Source: Theobroma cacao
Taxonomy: Eukaryota; Streptophyta; Magnoliopsida; Malvales; Malvaceae
DNA length: 64,000 bases
Direction: 5' to 3'
Assembly (NCBI RefSeq): GCF_000208745.1
Contig: NC_030856.1
Coordinates: 4,628,969-4,692,968 of the forward strand
Part shown: positions 1 through 10,700 of the stretch, one piece after another
Layout: each line of letters begins with the position of its first letter
How positions within the stretch are numbered: position 1 is the first letter of the stretch
Translations under genes and position numbers: made by a program
Notes under the pieces: generated by a model
What the model saw: only the letters and a program-made list of their open reading frames with translations
Database searches by the model: none
What the model was told of the DNA's origin: nothing

Positions 1-774
1 TGGATGATGATATTCGAAAGATTGGAGTTTGGGGAATGGGAGGAGTAGGTAAAACAGCAATCATGAAAATCATCAACAACCAACTTTTAAAAGAGATTAA
101 AAAATTCAACAGTGTGATATGGATCACTGTATCAAAGGAGATGAACATCTCCAAAATTCAAGAAAGCATCTCATGTGCAATGGGAGTAACCCTTCCTAAA
201 GATGAACCAATAAGGGCAGGAAAGTTACTCGAAATGTTGACTAAAAAAGGTAGGTATGTGTTAATCTTAGATGATCTATGGGACAAACTGTCTCCCGAAG
301 AAATTGGAATCTCCGAGCCTTCTAATGGGAGCAAGTTAGTGGTAACAACTAGGAAGTTGGATGTGTCGCTATTTAGACTGTCGAGAAGTAACAATGTCCA
401 CTCTTCTAGAACAAGATGCATGGAGTTTGTTCTTGGAGAAAGTAGGTAGAGATGATCTAAATTATCCAAATCTATTACCAATTGCGAAATCTATTGTTGG
501 GCAATGTGCTGGTTTGCCGTTAGCTATAGTTACAGTAGCTAGCAGTATGAAGGGCATAAGAAATGTTCATGAATGGAGGAATGCACTAAATGAATTAAGT
601 AGACGTGTAAAAGGTGTGACTGACTTAGATGAAACGGAACTTCAGCAACTCCAATTTAGCTATGATCATTCAAAAGATGAAAGAATCCAACATTGATTCC
701 TATGTTGTGCATTATATCCCGAAGATTGGGAGATCTTTGACAAGGAGCTAGTAGAACTTTGCTTTTCTTTAATC
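1..774 (+). pseudogene. NB-ARC (CNL-type) resistance gene fragment, broken
   Basis: The left window edge falls inside an NB-ARC domain. In the frame from base 3 there is a P-loop GMGGVGKTA, then VIWITVSKEMNISK (RNBS-A), VLILDDLW (kinase-2) and GSKLVVTTRK (RNBS-B). Compared with the intact gene at 6776, the frame shifts near 360 just after RNBS-B. It continues in another frame through CAGLPLAIVTVASSMKG (GLPL) and SYDHSKDERIQH. There the Cys codon opening the RNBS-D motif has become TGA (about 694-696), although FLCCALYPED can still be read beyond it. Similarity ends near 770, so the ARC2 end and all LRRs are missing. The N-terminal coiled coil, if any, lies outside the window. The close match to the gene at 6776 points to a tandem duplicate of the same RPS2/RPS5-like family. 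It is not expected to make a receptor. Confidence 0.88.
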
Positions 775-2968
775 TTAAAGTTGGTTATAGAATTTGTGCA
801 CAATATTGTTCTTGTCATAAAAAAAAATGGAATTTCTGCTTGTTAATTAAATATTGAAAGGGAAAGAAAGGACAGCGAGGAGTTCTACCTCGTAACTTAT
901 TTATGAGATAATTAATCAACTTATAATTGACTGTAAAATCAAATATTAAATTTGTTATAATAGATCAGCCTACATTTTACTCTAAAGGGAGTTCGAATCT
1001 TACTTTGACAATTTTGGTAGTGCTACCAAGGCAAAAAATAGCCCAGTTTGTAATTTATAAATGGAATTTTATTGATAGTCGGACTGATCTCAATTTCTTT
1101 CAGTCACTGATTGAAGAGGAGAGCAAATTTTACAACATTTGGTGATCCTAAGCCTTAATATGTAATTTGCTTACGAAACGTTTGAACTCTTAAAAGCTGA
1201 TGAGTGTTGTGATATAAGGCCAAAATCAGCAAACATATTGGTTGATTTCATAAACATCCATTTGAAAGCAATTACTTGCCAGCACATGAGAAGAACATAT
1301 TGTCATTTAAGCTGATCAGCTTATTCCTTCTGATTTTTTTAACTGGCAATTTGCCACTTTTATTGCCAAAACCCACAAAATTGAGGCTGTTAATCTCTTC
1401 CCCTAGTTGAGAATGGACTACCATCTCCTCCTACTCCTACTTTTGGAGGCTCAGTGGCGTTGTTTTTAATTATATGTCACTATTTGGCCAAAAAATGTTA
1501 TGCAACACTACATCAATATCTTTACCAAATGATTTTCATTGCCATCTTGTACCTTTTATTTCTCTATATTTCTCAAGTCTAGTAATCTGATATGGCTTGT
1601 TAACTGGAAAAATCAATCAAGGAACTAACAACCTGGTTAACTTATCGGAAAACTGCTAATATGAAGTGTGATGTTGAAGCTCCCTCAAACAACAGAGCAC
1701 TTCGTTTCCTGTCTCCTTATAAAATAGACTGAATTCATTAGATTACAACCTATTTCATTTTGAGCATTCTCAAATCTTTTTATATCAGCACCAAGAAAAG
1801 AATTCAAGACTCGGGTACTTAATTTTCAATTTTCAGGATGGACTAATTCTCTTTCTAAATTATAAATTCTGATTAATGTAGTAAGTCTATTACAGGACAC
1901 GTAAGAGGGGAATCTATCATACAAAATTGTATAATTTAGATAAATGTCCTCAAGAATTAACAGTAACAGAAGCTGTCTTAGTCAAGAAAACCCTTCATAC
2001 CAGTGTTAGTACGTGTGAAAGATAGGAAGTGAGGTCAATAATGGAGAAGTAGGAACAGTGATTCTGTCAGAAAAGATAATGCAATAATGGGGAATCCACT
2101 TATGCCCCTCTCTTTCTCTAACTTTTTAATATTTTATTTCGCCACAAACACAATGGATGAACTTTGATTGCTTCATCTGTCCTTTCGGCTCAATTTGCAC
2201 CGAACTTTTCTTTGGACAAAGTAACTAATTGCATAAATTATATCCCGGATTCTTCTAGGGTGCTTTCTTTTTCCTAAGCAATTATAGTAGCTTGGGTTAT
2301 TGTGTCTTTAAGAAAAATGAAGCACCATTCACCCTCACGTTTTCATCTCTATATTATTTTAAAGCACCTTTAAGGGAAGTGACCCCGAAACCAATGTCAT
2401 GACATATCATTGTTGTGAAACAGAAGACAAGAAAGAGCAATTCATATTTGCATTATTATGTAACAGCTCCAAGGTAAGTGATTCTCAATTCATATTGGCT
2501 AGTATTTCATGATGCAATCAGTACTAATAAGAATAACGTAACTAGAAATTTGACAGATGATAATTTATTATAGATTCATTGTTTTTATTTATTTTTATGT
2601 AGGATTCAAATTTATCTTTTTAATTTGTATATAAAAACATATATAATCATTAAATCAAATTCTCGAATCCAATTTATTACATATTTAGTGAAAATAAATT
2701 GAACAAGCTTGGATGGTCCTATATATATTTTTTATTTCATTTGGTTAGTAAATCACTCAAAAACACGGTTTAACTAATCCCAACTCACTATGATATTTGC
2801 TAATATTGCATAACTTATGCAAATGATGCAAATGCCGATAAATTGTCAAATGAAAATTAAAGTGGCACCTTCTTGAAATTTACCACAAGACTGCAATTTT
2901 CTTTGATTCTTCCTGGTGGGAACTTCCACGAAAGTGACTTGTCTTCCCACCCCATTTTTCTTTGATTG
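775..2968. other. Gene-free flank between NLR fragment and leader region
   Basis: I see no coding gene here. The AT-rich stretch holds the dispersed segment 1391-1938 (listed separately). A short motif at about 859-925 (beginning gggaaagaaaggacag) recurs at about 11481-11530, which suggests both are remains of the same old flank. A good-looking splice donor (CTCCAAG then GTAAGTG) sits near 2470, but nothing else supports an exon. Confidence 0.5.
1391..1938 (+). repeat. Dispersed segment, copy A (partner at 21141-21676)
   Basis: This roughly 550-bp non-coding segment aligns over its length with 21141-21676, in the same orientation. Shared landmarks are ctaccatctcctcc, tttaccaaatgattttcat, caatcaaggaactaacaa and taagtctatt. 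Each copy has its own small insertions; copy A carries about 80 bp extra near 1452-1530. Both copies lie upstream of a CNL gene, so they look like flanks of an ancestral duplicated block. Part of it also weakly resembles the 3' flank of the kinase array (about 32255-32330). Confidence 0.7.
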
Positions 2969-3180
2969 AATATCTATAAAGACGCTAAGGCACAGTTCTA
3001 CTTCTCTCCTTTTACCGGTACTTAATCATTCAGTATTTCTTTGATATATACACTCCTTGTGGCAGGGTCAATAATTAGCAACGAAGTTTGCTTCCTGTCA
3101 TCTGCTAGGCGTTTTGTTCACTGATTTCATCTATTCAAAGTCTTGCACAAGTATCATCCTAGCTAGGGCGTCCACACAGG
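2969..3180 (+). promoter_or_regulatory. Possible promoter and first leader exon
   Basis: A TATAAA at 2975-2980 is followed by a pyrimidine-rich stretch with a possible start near 3005. About 175 bases downstream is a donor-like CACACAG/GTTATT at 3180. This could be the distal promoter and first non-coding exon of the CNL at 6776, whose ATG follows an acceptor. It is a speculative reading with no transcript evidence. Confidence 0.22.
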
Positions 3181-3656
3181 TTATTTTTTTACTTTCGCTA
3201 TTCCTCTTCTATGTGTGCTTTTGCTTGCTTAAATCTGTTTCGTGCTTGTCATGACTTGTTCCTTATTCTCTGATTGAGTTCTTATGTATGTTCTTTTCTT
3301 TTTTCTCCACAATATTGACTTTAGCTTTAAACTATGAACTTATGGCATGTTTGATTAAGGGATGGAATAGTATTTTTTTCTATTTTTTATTTTCTTTATA
3401 TGAAATTATTTGCTTCACTGAATGATCATCTCAAGACAGATCGAAATACTTATTATTGACTCTTTGAAATGGGTATTTCGCCTAAATAAAATAAAAAATT
3501 ATCGATAAAAATACATTTAACCTGATTCAAAAATTACTAACACATATAAAACAAACTCTTTTTCTTCATCTTTCTACTCACCTATCTCCCTCCTCTCTTT
3601 AAATTTCCTTTATCCTCAAAGGATGCCAAAGGGCGACAGTGGCCAACCAGGGCCAC

Positions 3657-3883
3657 CATGGCCAGATCTAATTGCAAAAAGCACGATTTGACTCTCCTTG
3701 ATCAGATTTGGTCATCCAAAATGTCAATCTAATGTTGCATGACCAAATCTGGCTGCAAGAAATGTCAATCTGACACTCCATGACCAAATTTGATCGCAAG
3801 AAGCATGAATTTGGTGTTTCATGATCAAATCTAGTCGCAAAAAGTGTCTATTTGGTGCTCGATTTCAAATCCAGTCGTAGAAG
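3657..3883. repeat. 41-bp minisatellite, about 5.5 copies
   Basis: Imperfect tandem units begin at about 3657, 3699, 3738, 3779, 3820 and 3861 (partial). The last three intervals are exactly 41 bp. The unit begins catgaccaaatctggctgca or a variant. It alternates TGACCAAAT-like and TCGCAAGAAG-like halves. It is non-coding and lies in the gene-free stretch ahead of the intact CNL gene. Confidence 0.8.
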
Positions 3884-6775
3884 AATATATTGTCCTGTCA
3901 TTGACGTTGACTATAATCTATATTATTCATTGCAAATTTGATCAACATATTCTTTTAAGCTGCCATGCACAAACTTGTCTCTTTCTGTTTGTTTATTGCC
4001 AAAATCAACAAAATTGAGGCAATTAAATCTATTTTTTTCAAGCAGTTAACCTACTTTTTAATACCTCAAAGTTATCTCTTCCGAGCAACAATTGAAATTT
4101 AACACTGTCGATGATTTCATTTCATTTGTATTTTAATGGAGCCCAGCCGTAGCAACTTAGAACATTGTAAAATTAGGTGAGAAACCAAATTCCAATATTA
4201 TGTCACATCAAATAGCAATGGAAAAATTTGAACAATAAAGTTGGATATCACACATAAGGCTTTAATTTGCTTTTCCGACTTTTTTCTTCTTTTCAATTTT
4301 TCCTTCTCATATTCCTTTCTTCTCTCTTCTTTTCCTTCCTCATGCTAGTGGATTTCCTCATTCCCCCCCTTATTTTTGGTTTGTGTAATTAATAAAAGAA
4401 AGATTTTGTTAATGTTCTTCTTAGAAAAGGCTTCTATAGCCATATGCATAGTCTAATCAATGTTAATTATTGGAACAAAAGAATCTCTTCAAATAAAGTT
4501 ATAATATTAATAAAAAATAAGTTCTAACATTATTATAATAATTTGCAAACTATTGTGAATGTATAGTAACAATTACCAATCTACTTAAGTTCTTCATATT
4601 TTCTTTTAATTCTTGCACATAATTCACTCTCCATGATTGTTATTTTCTATTAAAATTTTGTGAAATTTAAAAATTATAATCAACACCAAATCTTGGTATC
4701 TTGCCATGTTTTTCTTATGGAGCTTAATTTGTATGTATATATTTTCTCTTTCTTCTTCCGAAGCTGCATTGATTTCCTATATTTTTCCAAAGAAATTGAA
4801 TTGCTATAATTTGTTCCTTTATAGCTCTTCTTGAATTTCTTTTACCTATGCTAAACGTATGATTTGATTGCTCTATGCATCTTCTCAATGGTAGCAGAGT
4901 TATATCATTAGCAAGGAAGATTTTTCAGTTGTCACTGTAGTCTCAGCCTTCCTTCATTGGTTTTCTTTCTGTTGGAGGTGGGATTTTCTTAAGTTTAGGT
5001 GAGTCAGCGCAGGCAGAAGAAAACCATTTCAGTGGCTCTTTTCTTAATTAAGGAACTTTGGTGGTTTTCGTTTTGGTTTCTTCTGTTTAGTGTTGCTGCT
5101 GTTTCTCTGCAGTCACCATCTCCAAGCAAGTTTAGTCAGGATAGGTATTTATTTAACTTCACATTCTATTTGCTGTTTTAAGTCTCACAAACTGCAACAG
5201 ATTTGTTTGCTTGATTCTTTTTTATGCTTCTAATTAATGCCATATATTTCTTTTTGTAATTAAGTCTGACACATTGCCAGCACCAATTGATTTCTCTCAC
5301 TGACTTCTTATTAGGGCTCTCGCTCGCTACTGCTTTTTCTTGTCTAGTTAAGATCTCTAAACAACAAGTAGTATATATCAGCCAGTCAAAGGTAGGTACT
5401 TTTAGCTTTCCATTCTCTGCAACTTAATTTTAAGTTTCATGTACTGCAACAGAGCTGCTTACTAAATTCTTTATCATGCTTCCAATACAATATGTTAGAA
5501 GTGAATCTGGAGAATACTTTTGCAAGTATTCTTGAACATGAATATCTGTTCTTATGGATGAAAGAATAGGTAGACTATTAGAAGGGAAGTGATAATCTCA
5601 TGTATAGTGGCAGTAATCGATCTAGTTCAAAGGGATTACGTTTCTCTAGATGAGGTTTTCAGGTTGACAAATGACAAAATAAGGGCAACCAACATCTATT
5701 TAGTGTTTCAGCAAAGAGAAGGGTAATAAAATAACTAGGATTGATGTTGGGGTTGCATTAAAAAGCCTTACTCATTAAGCAGAATGTTTAAAATTAAATG
5801 AATGAAATTTGCTACTTAGAATTAAGGCAAATTTTGGGTCAAGAATCATATTCCTTTTTTATATCAGTGAGGTAGGGAAGAAACATTTGAACTTCCCATT
5901 GTTTGATTCTTTTTTATTTTCATAAAATGCAAGAAAATTGCATACCTAGTTCCAGTATATATGTGCTCTTCATGTAACATTTTGTCCGCATTCTTTAGCC
6001 ACAAAAGGTTTGGCTGAAGAAGCTTTCTGGTTATCAGTTTCTGAACCTTAATTTGTTCACTACTTTCGTCTCCGCTCTGCTTACGATCTCTCGAATATCA
6101 GAGCCAGTCAGGAAAGGTACTATAACTTCCCATATCTGTTTCTCTTGATTCTCATTAACAGCAAGAAAGTTTGTTTTGTTATATTTCATATATTTATGCC
6201 TGATGTTTTGTTTCATTATTTCTGTCCACCTCTGAATGCTTCACCAACTCTCCACTTTATTTAATCTGGTCAAGAGGAAAATATTAACATGCCATAATCT
6301 TTAAAAAGATAGAACCTGAAAATTGAAATATTGTTCCAACATAATAGTTAATTGAAAATTGCAAAGACAGAAGATTGATTTTCTTTGAACATAGAAACAA
6401 CAATCATCTACCTTTCATTTAAAAAGTTGTTTTCATGTATTTATGTTCATCATTTTGATAATACATAATTACCTACAATTACACTTTAGGACATGCTTTT
6501 GACTTCTAGAGTGATTTTCTTCCCTCTTTACAAGTAATATCCATCCTGTCTAATTAATAATTACATTTTCTACATTTTGAATCATTTTGATTCACATCTG
6601 TAATATCCATCCTGTCTAATTAATTAAAGCTCTTTACATGTATCCTAGAAAACAATGTAGCTTACAAGTTTATTGAGTCTACTTCATTTGTAAGTGGCGA
6701 TGATTATGTGGATAAAATCTACCAAAATATATTATATATAACATACTAGTTTGGTGTTATGTAGGGACTGAAGAC
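3884..6775 (+). other. 5' flank of CNL gene with thrice-repeated leader-like motif
   Basis: No protein gene is evident. Three diverged copies of a roughly 200-bp segment lie at about 4990-5240, 5300-5490 and 6020-6220. Each has a short core (about 5114-5150, 5351-5400 and 6081-6120) with ATCTC, then AGTCAGGA or AGTCAAAG, then a GTATT/GTACT donor-like end. The core is followed by a CTTC(C/A)-containing intron-like stretch. They may be duplicated alternative non-coding first exons. The acceptor TTATGTAG/GGACTGAAGAC just before the ATG at 6776 supports a spliced 5' leader. Confidence 0.4.
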
Positions 6776-9667
6776 ATGGAGACTGCTGGGAATGTGGTTG
6801 TTAAATGCTGGGACAACCACAGAAGCCTTGACCAGAAAACGATTGACCTAAAAAGAAAATTGGTTGATTTAAATGCCCTGAAGCAAGACGTTGAATCAAG
6901 AAAGAAGGCAGAGCTGCATCCGAGGAAGAAATTGAAGTCACAAGTTGATGTATGGTTGGGAAATGTTGAAAGAATAAATGATGAGATACAAAACCTCGAA
7001 CAAAGAGTTGTGGAAAGCATTTCCATCTCACGTGGATTTTTCATGAAAGATGTTTTAAAAAAGATACAAGAAGTTGAGGAGCTTCTTCAACAGGGTAAGT
7101 TTGATCAAGGTTTGGTAGTCAATGACCTTACGTGGATTGGACAAGCTTTGTCAACAACAAATTTAGTTGGGAAAGCTGCAGAGAACTGTATGGAAGAAAT
7201 TTGGACATGCTTGATGGATGATGATATTAGAAGGATTGGTGTTTGGGGAATGGGAGGATTAGGTAAAACAACAATCATGAAGATCATCAACAACCGACTT
7301 TCAAAAATGACTGAAAAGTTCAATATTGTTATATGGATCACTGTATCAAAGGAGATGAACATCTCCAAAATTCAAAATGGCATCTTACGTGCAATTGGAG
7401 AAGAGCTTCGCGAAGATGAGGATGAAACAATAAGGGCAGGGAAGCTATTCGAATGGTTGAATGAAAAAGGCAGGTATGTGTTAATCTTAGATGATCTATG
7501 GGACAAGTTGTCCCTTGAAGAAGTAGGAATCCCCAAGCCTTCTAACGGGAGTAAGTTAGTGGTAACGACTCGGATGTTGGATGTGTGTCGCTATTTGGGT
7601 TGTCGAGAAATTAGAATGCCTAATCTTCCAAAACAAGATGCATGGAGTTTGTTTTTGGAGAAAGTAGGTAAAGATGTTCTCAATTATCCAGGTCTGTTAC
7701 CAATTGTGGAATCTGTTGTTGAACAATGTGCTGGTTTGCCGCTAGCTATAGTTACAGTAGCTAGCAGTATGAAGGGCATAACAAATGTTCATGAATGGAG
7801 GAATGCACGAAATGAATTAAGTAAACGTGTTAGAGGTGTGACTGGGTTAGATGAAAAGGTACTTCAACAACTCCAATTTAGCTATGACCATTTAGAATGT
7901 GAAAGAGTCCAGCAGTGCTTCCTCTGTTGTGCATTATATCCCGAAGATTGTTATATCTATGAATATGATCTAATAAACTTGTGGATTGCCGAGGGGCTTG
8001 TGGAAGAAATGGATAGCCAACAAGCAGAGCTTGATCAAGGGTTTACCATATTGAATAAACTCAAAAATAATTGCTTGTTAGAAAATGGTGAAAATGTCGG
8101 AGCTGTGAAGTTGCATGATCTTGTGAGAGACATGGTGCTACGCATCACGAGACCACGATTCCTAGTAAGAGCCGGCTTGCAATTGAAAGAGATACCACAT
8201 GTACAAGAATGGACAGAAGATTTAGAAAAGGTTTCATTGATGAGTAATTATGGCTTGCGAATTCCATCACAAATGTCACCACCAAAATGCCAGATGCTCA
8301 CAACTTTGTTGTTGTCCGATTGTCGCATAAGGAGTATTCCAGATTGTTTCTTTGAGCAAATGAAGGGACTCAAAGTTCTTGACCTTTCTCAGAATAATTT
8401 TAGAATTTTACCAAGTTCCATCTCTAACTTGGAAGCTCTCACTCTGTTATCGGTAAGAGGATGTGATTATTTAAAAAAGTTGCCATCTTTCTCAAAACTA
8501 GAAGCTTTAAAGAAATTAGATCTTTTAGGCAGTAAAATCAAGAATCTCCCGCATGGGATGGACAGGTTGGTAAATCTCAATTATCTTCATCTGTGGGTGG
8601 AAGAAGTCCCTAGTGGAATATTATCAAAATTCTCATGCCTGCGAGACTTGGGGCTAAGTTCTGCATTTGTCCGAGGAGAAGAGATAGGTGAGTTAAAGAA
8701 GCTGGAGTTCTTTGAAGGGAGCTTTTTTGACTTGAATGAATTGAATACTTTTGTGCAAGCTTTGAAGAGTCGAGGACAACAGCTTATTCGATACAACGTG
8801 GCTGTGGATATTAAAAATTTCTATAGATTCTGCGAATCGGATAAATACATTGAATTATCTTGTTCCCATCCAATCTGTAGAAATGGTGTCAAGTTTCCAT
8901 CCGATCTTCAGAGATTGAGAATTAACTATGGCATTGTTGATTTCCCAGAAGAAGAGGTGTTTTTTCCATGGTTTATCCCAATGCAAAATGGCAAGTTTTC
9001 TTTTCTTAAAGAAATTGTTATATTTAAATGTGAAAAAATAAAAAAGCTGTTCACGTGTAGTTGGGTGCAAAGTAACCTCCCAAATTTGGAAGAGTTAACT
9101 GTTCTGGAATGTCACCAAATGGAGGAAATAATAGCATCAGAGATGGAATTCGTTGAAGAAGAAAGAATGGGTGGTAGTAACAGTAATACCATCCCATTGA
9201 CTCTTCCCAAACTAAGGATATTGGACTTGGACCTTTTACCGGAGCTGAAAAGTATTTGTGCGGCAAATAGAGTAATGGTGTGTGATTCTATTGAAGAGAT
9301 TGGAATCTTTAATTGTTCAAAATTACAGAGGATTCCTCTGTATCTTCCACTGCTTGATGATGGCCAACCATCTCCTCCTCCCTCTCTTAAGGCAATCTTT
9401 ATATCTTCAAAGAAGCAGCTGAGATCGGTGGAGTGGGATCATCCCAATGCAAAGTCTGTACTGGGGCCAATTTTGAAATCCGACGATTTTTTAGATCCTT
9501 GCAAATCAGATTCTGAATTTGATTACGGCTCAGATCCTGAATCAGATTACGACTCATTTCTTGAATCAGATACCGACTCAGATCCTGAATCACATTATGA
9601 CTCACTTCCTGAATTAGATGCCAACTCAGATCTTGAATCAGATGCAAGTCTGCCTAATGATGGCTAA
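6776..9667 (+). CDS. CC-NB-ARC-LRR disease resistance protein (CNL, RPS2/RPS5-like), 963 aa
   Basis: This is an intact single-exon intracellular immune receptor. The family binds ADP/ATP through NB-ARC and senses pathogen effectors, usually at the plasma membrane or in the cytosol. The first ~150 residues are charged and helical (coiled-coil type, no EDVID seen). NB-ARC motifs follow in order: P-loop GMGGLGKTT 158-166, RNBS-A around 184-199, kinase-2 LILDDLW 236-242, RNBS-B GSKLVVTTR 258-266, GLPLA 320-324, RNBS-D CFLCCALYPED 381-391, and an MHD-type motif that reads LHD at 446-448. LRRs run from about 490 to 890. The last ~60 residues are an acidic D/S/E-rich tail of 8-residue repeats. The ATG follows an intron acceptor at 6764-6765, so a spliced 5' leader is likely. 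Length is normal for the family. The stop arose inside a duplicated segment (see 9651-9770). Target pathogen unknown. Confidence 0.93.
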   Translation: METAGNVVVKCWDNHRSLDQKTIDLKRKLVDLNALKQDVESRKKAELHPRKKLKSQVDVWLGNVERINDEIQNLEQRVVESISISRGFFMKDVLKKIQEVEELLQQGKFDQGLVVNDLTWIGQALSTTNLVGKAAENCMEEIWTCLMDDDIRRIGVWGMGGLGKTTIMKIINNRLSKMTEKFNIVIWITVSKEMNISKIQNGILRAIGEELREDEDETIRAGKLFEWLNEKGRYVLILDDLWDKLSLEEVGIPKPSNGSKLVVTTRMLDVCRYLGCREIRMPNLPKQDAWSLFLEKVGKDVLNYPGLLPIVESVVEQCAGLPLAIVTVASSMKGITNVHEWRNARNELSKRVRGVTGLDEKVLQQLQFSYDHLECERVQQCFLCCALYPEDCYIYEYDLINLWIAEGLVEEMDSQQAELDQGFTILNKLKNNCLLENGENVGAVKLHDLVRDMVLRITRPRFLVRAGLQLKEIPHVQEWTEDLEKVSLMSNYGLRIPSQMSPPKCQMLTTLLLSDCRIRSIPDCFFEQMKGLKVLDLSQNNFRILPSSISNLEALTLLSVRGCDYLKKLPSFSKLEALKKLDLLGSKIKNLPHGMDRLVNLNYLHLWVEEVPSGILSKFSCLRDLGLSSAFVRGEEIGELKKLEFFEGSFFDLNELNTFVQALKSRGQQLIRYNVAVDIKNFYRFCESDKYIELSCSHPICRNGVKFPSDLQRLRINYGIVDFPEEEVFFPWFIPMQNGKFSFLKEIVIFKCEKIKKLFTCSWVQSNLPNLEELTVLECHQMEEIIASEMEFVEEERMGGSNSNTIPLTLPKLRILDLDLLPELKSICAANRVMVCDSIEEIGIFNCSKLQRIPLYLPLLDDGQPSPPPSLKAIFISSKKQLRSVEWDHPNAKSVLGPILKSDDFLDPCKSDSEFDYGSDPESDYDSFLESDTDSDPESHYDSLPELDANSDLESDASLPNDG
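9497..9640 (+). repeat. 24-bp coding minisatellite in the CNL tail
   Basis: Five full 24-bp units (9521-9544, 9545-9568, 9569-9592, 9593-9616, 9617-9640) with partial copies on both sides encode the 8-residue unit D-Y/T-D-S-D/F-P/L-E-S. The frame is kept because 24 is a multiple of 3. The units contain SDPE/SDLE patterns typical of acidic casein-kinase-2 sites. CNLs of this type normally end shortly after a VEWDHPNAK-like motif, so the tail is an addition. Confidence 0.85.
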
Positions 9668-9770
9668 CCATCTCTGCCTCCTTCTCTTAACCGAATAATG
9701 GGATTCGGTGAAGTGGACCATCCCAATGCCAAGTCCCTATTTGAGCCATTTATTACGCACTGGAGGCTCT
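9651..9770 (+). repeat. Duplicated CNL C-terminal end lying beyond the stop codon
   Basis: Bases 9651 onward repeat 9351 onward at an offset of exactly 300 bp (tgcttgatgatggccaacca against tgcctaatgatggctaacca). After a 20-bp deletion the offset is 280 bp. The CAA (Gln) of the first copy is TAA in the second, and this TAA (9665-9667) is the stop of the 963-aa protein. The second copy still contains DHPNAKS in a shifted frame, the usual C-terminal motif of these receptors. The acidic repeat therefore sits between two copies of the old C-terminus. Confidence 0.8.
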
Positions 9771-10105
9771 GACTTGTATATCTCTCTCCTTATTTGCCTG
9801 ACAAGAATGGTATGTAACTCAGTAAAGCATCTCTCCTTCTTATATTTCTTATATTATGTTGATTGATTTGAAGCATCCCTCTTGATAGTCTATTCGATTG
9901 GTGGTGAGAATCGTGAGATGCTCATATCGCTACCATCAAAAGCAAGTAGCCACATCTGATTGTTTGTTGGTTAGTAGACATCTAGCGCATTTCAAATTCA
10001 TATATAATCATGTATTATAAGCGGTTTGATTATCATTATTTCATATACTCTGTCGAGGGAAAAGCATTTATCTTTTCTCTCAGCCCTTTTGTTTGTTACC
10101 TCAAT

Positions 10106-10670
10106 GATTGAGAACAAATTCACTAGAATCTGGATTTTTAATCGGAAGTTTCTGCTTTGTTTGGCATCACAAATGCAGCTTGATCGCAATCCCATACGAG
10201 ATGTTGTCAACAACACAGTTGTGGCCTAGGTTTTCTCCCAAAGTTTGGTCTGCTGTATGCCACAATCCTTCATTTATTAGTATCCAAGTGAAGGAACAAA
10301 GGCAGGTGAATTCTTAGGATCCCGTGAAGATGTCGCTGCTTTCAAGAAGGGCAATGAGGAAGTTAGAGCAGAAGGTGTGAAAGAGGAAGAAGGGAAGATT
10401 ACTAAACATATGTTTCATGAAGCAGCAGCTAATGGTAGACTCTGTTCCTCATCTTATTTTCTGTTTGTTGTTGAAATTTGTTCATGTACTTATCTCTTGA
10501 ATTGTCTCTCTTTCTATGTCAAGTGAGTGGTTTTTTCAAGTACGGTTGTGAGAATTTGGAGTTTTATTTTGTCAAATGAGATAAATCTCTTTCAATCTCT
10601 ATTAAAATTTTGCTTCTTAGCTCTTTTTTGAACAAGGAATTTAAAATCATGTTCAAGGTCCAATGCTTTT
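10106..10670 (+). pseudogene. Alpha-tubulin C-terminal pseudogene fragment, copy A
   Basis: The frame around 10290-10400 reads EGTKAGEFLGSREDVAAF and then KKGNEEVRAEG. This lines up with the end of plant alpha-tubulin (GEGMEEGEFSEAREDLAAL, then EKDYEEVGAEG). Upstream, only traces such as TTVVA-VFSQ remain of the region that reads TSVAEVFSRIDHKF in the real protein. There is no start, no GTP-binding part and no continuous frame, so it is a dead fragment. It forms a direct tandem pair with 10701-11343; both begin near a gattgaacaaa-like string and a ctggatttttaat motif. It might descend from a retrocopy or a partial gene duplication. Confidence 0.68.
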
Positions 10671-10700
10671 TTGCAGTAGCACTTCCCTTCCTACTTCTGA

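Noticed and set aside
859..925. Possible small mobile element because the same motif occurs near 11481
   Set aside because: It is too short, with no terminal repeats or target duplication; more likely a remnant of shared flank.
4999..5181. 60-aa hydrophobic open frame upstream of the CNL
   Set aside because: It lies in the thrice-repeated leader-like segment, is not conserved in the other two copies, and lacks any recognisable domain.
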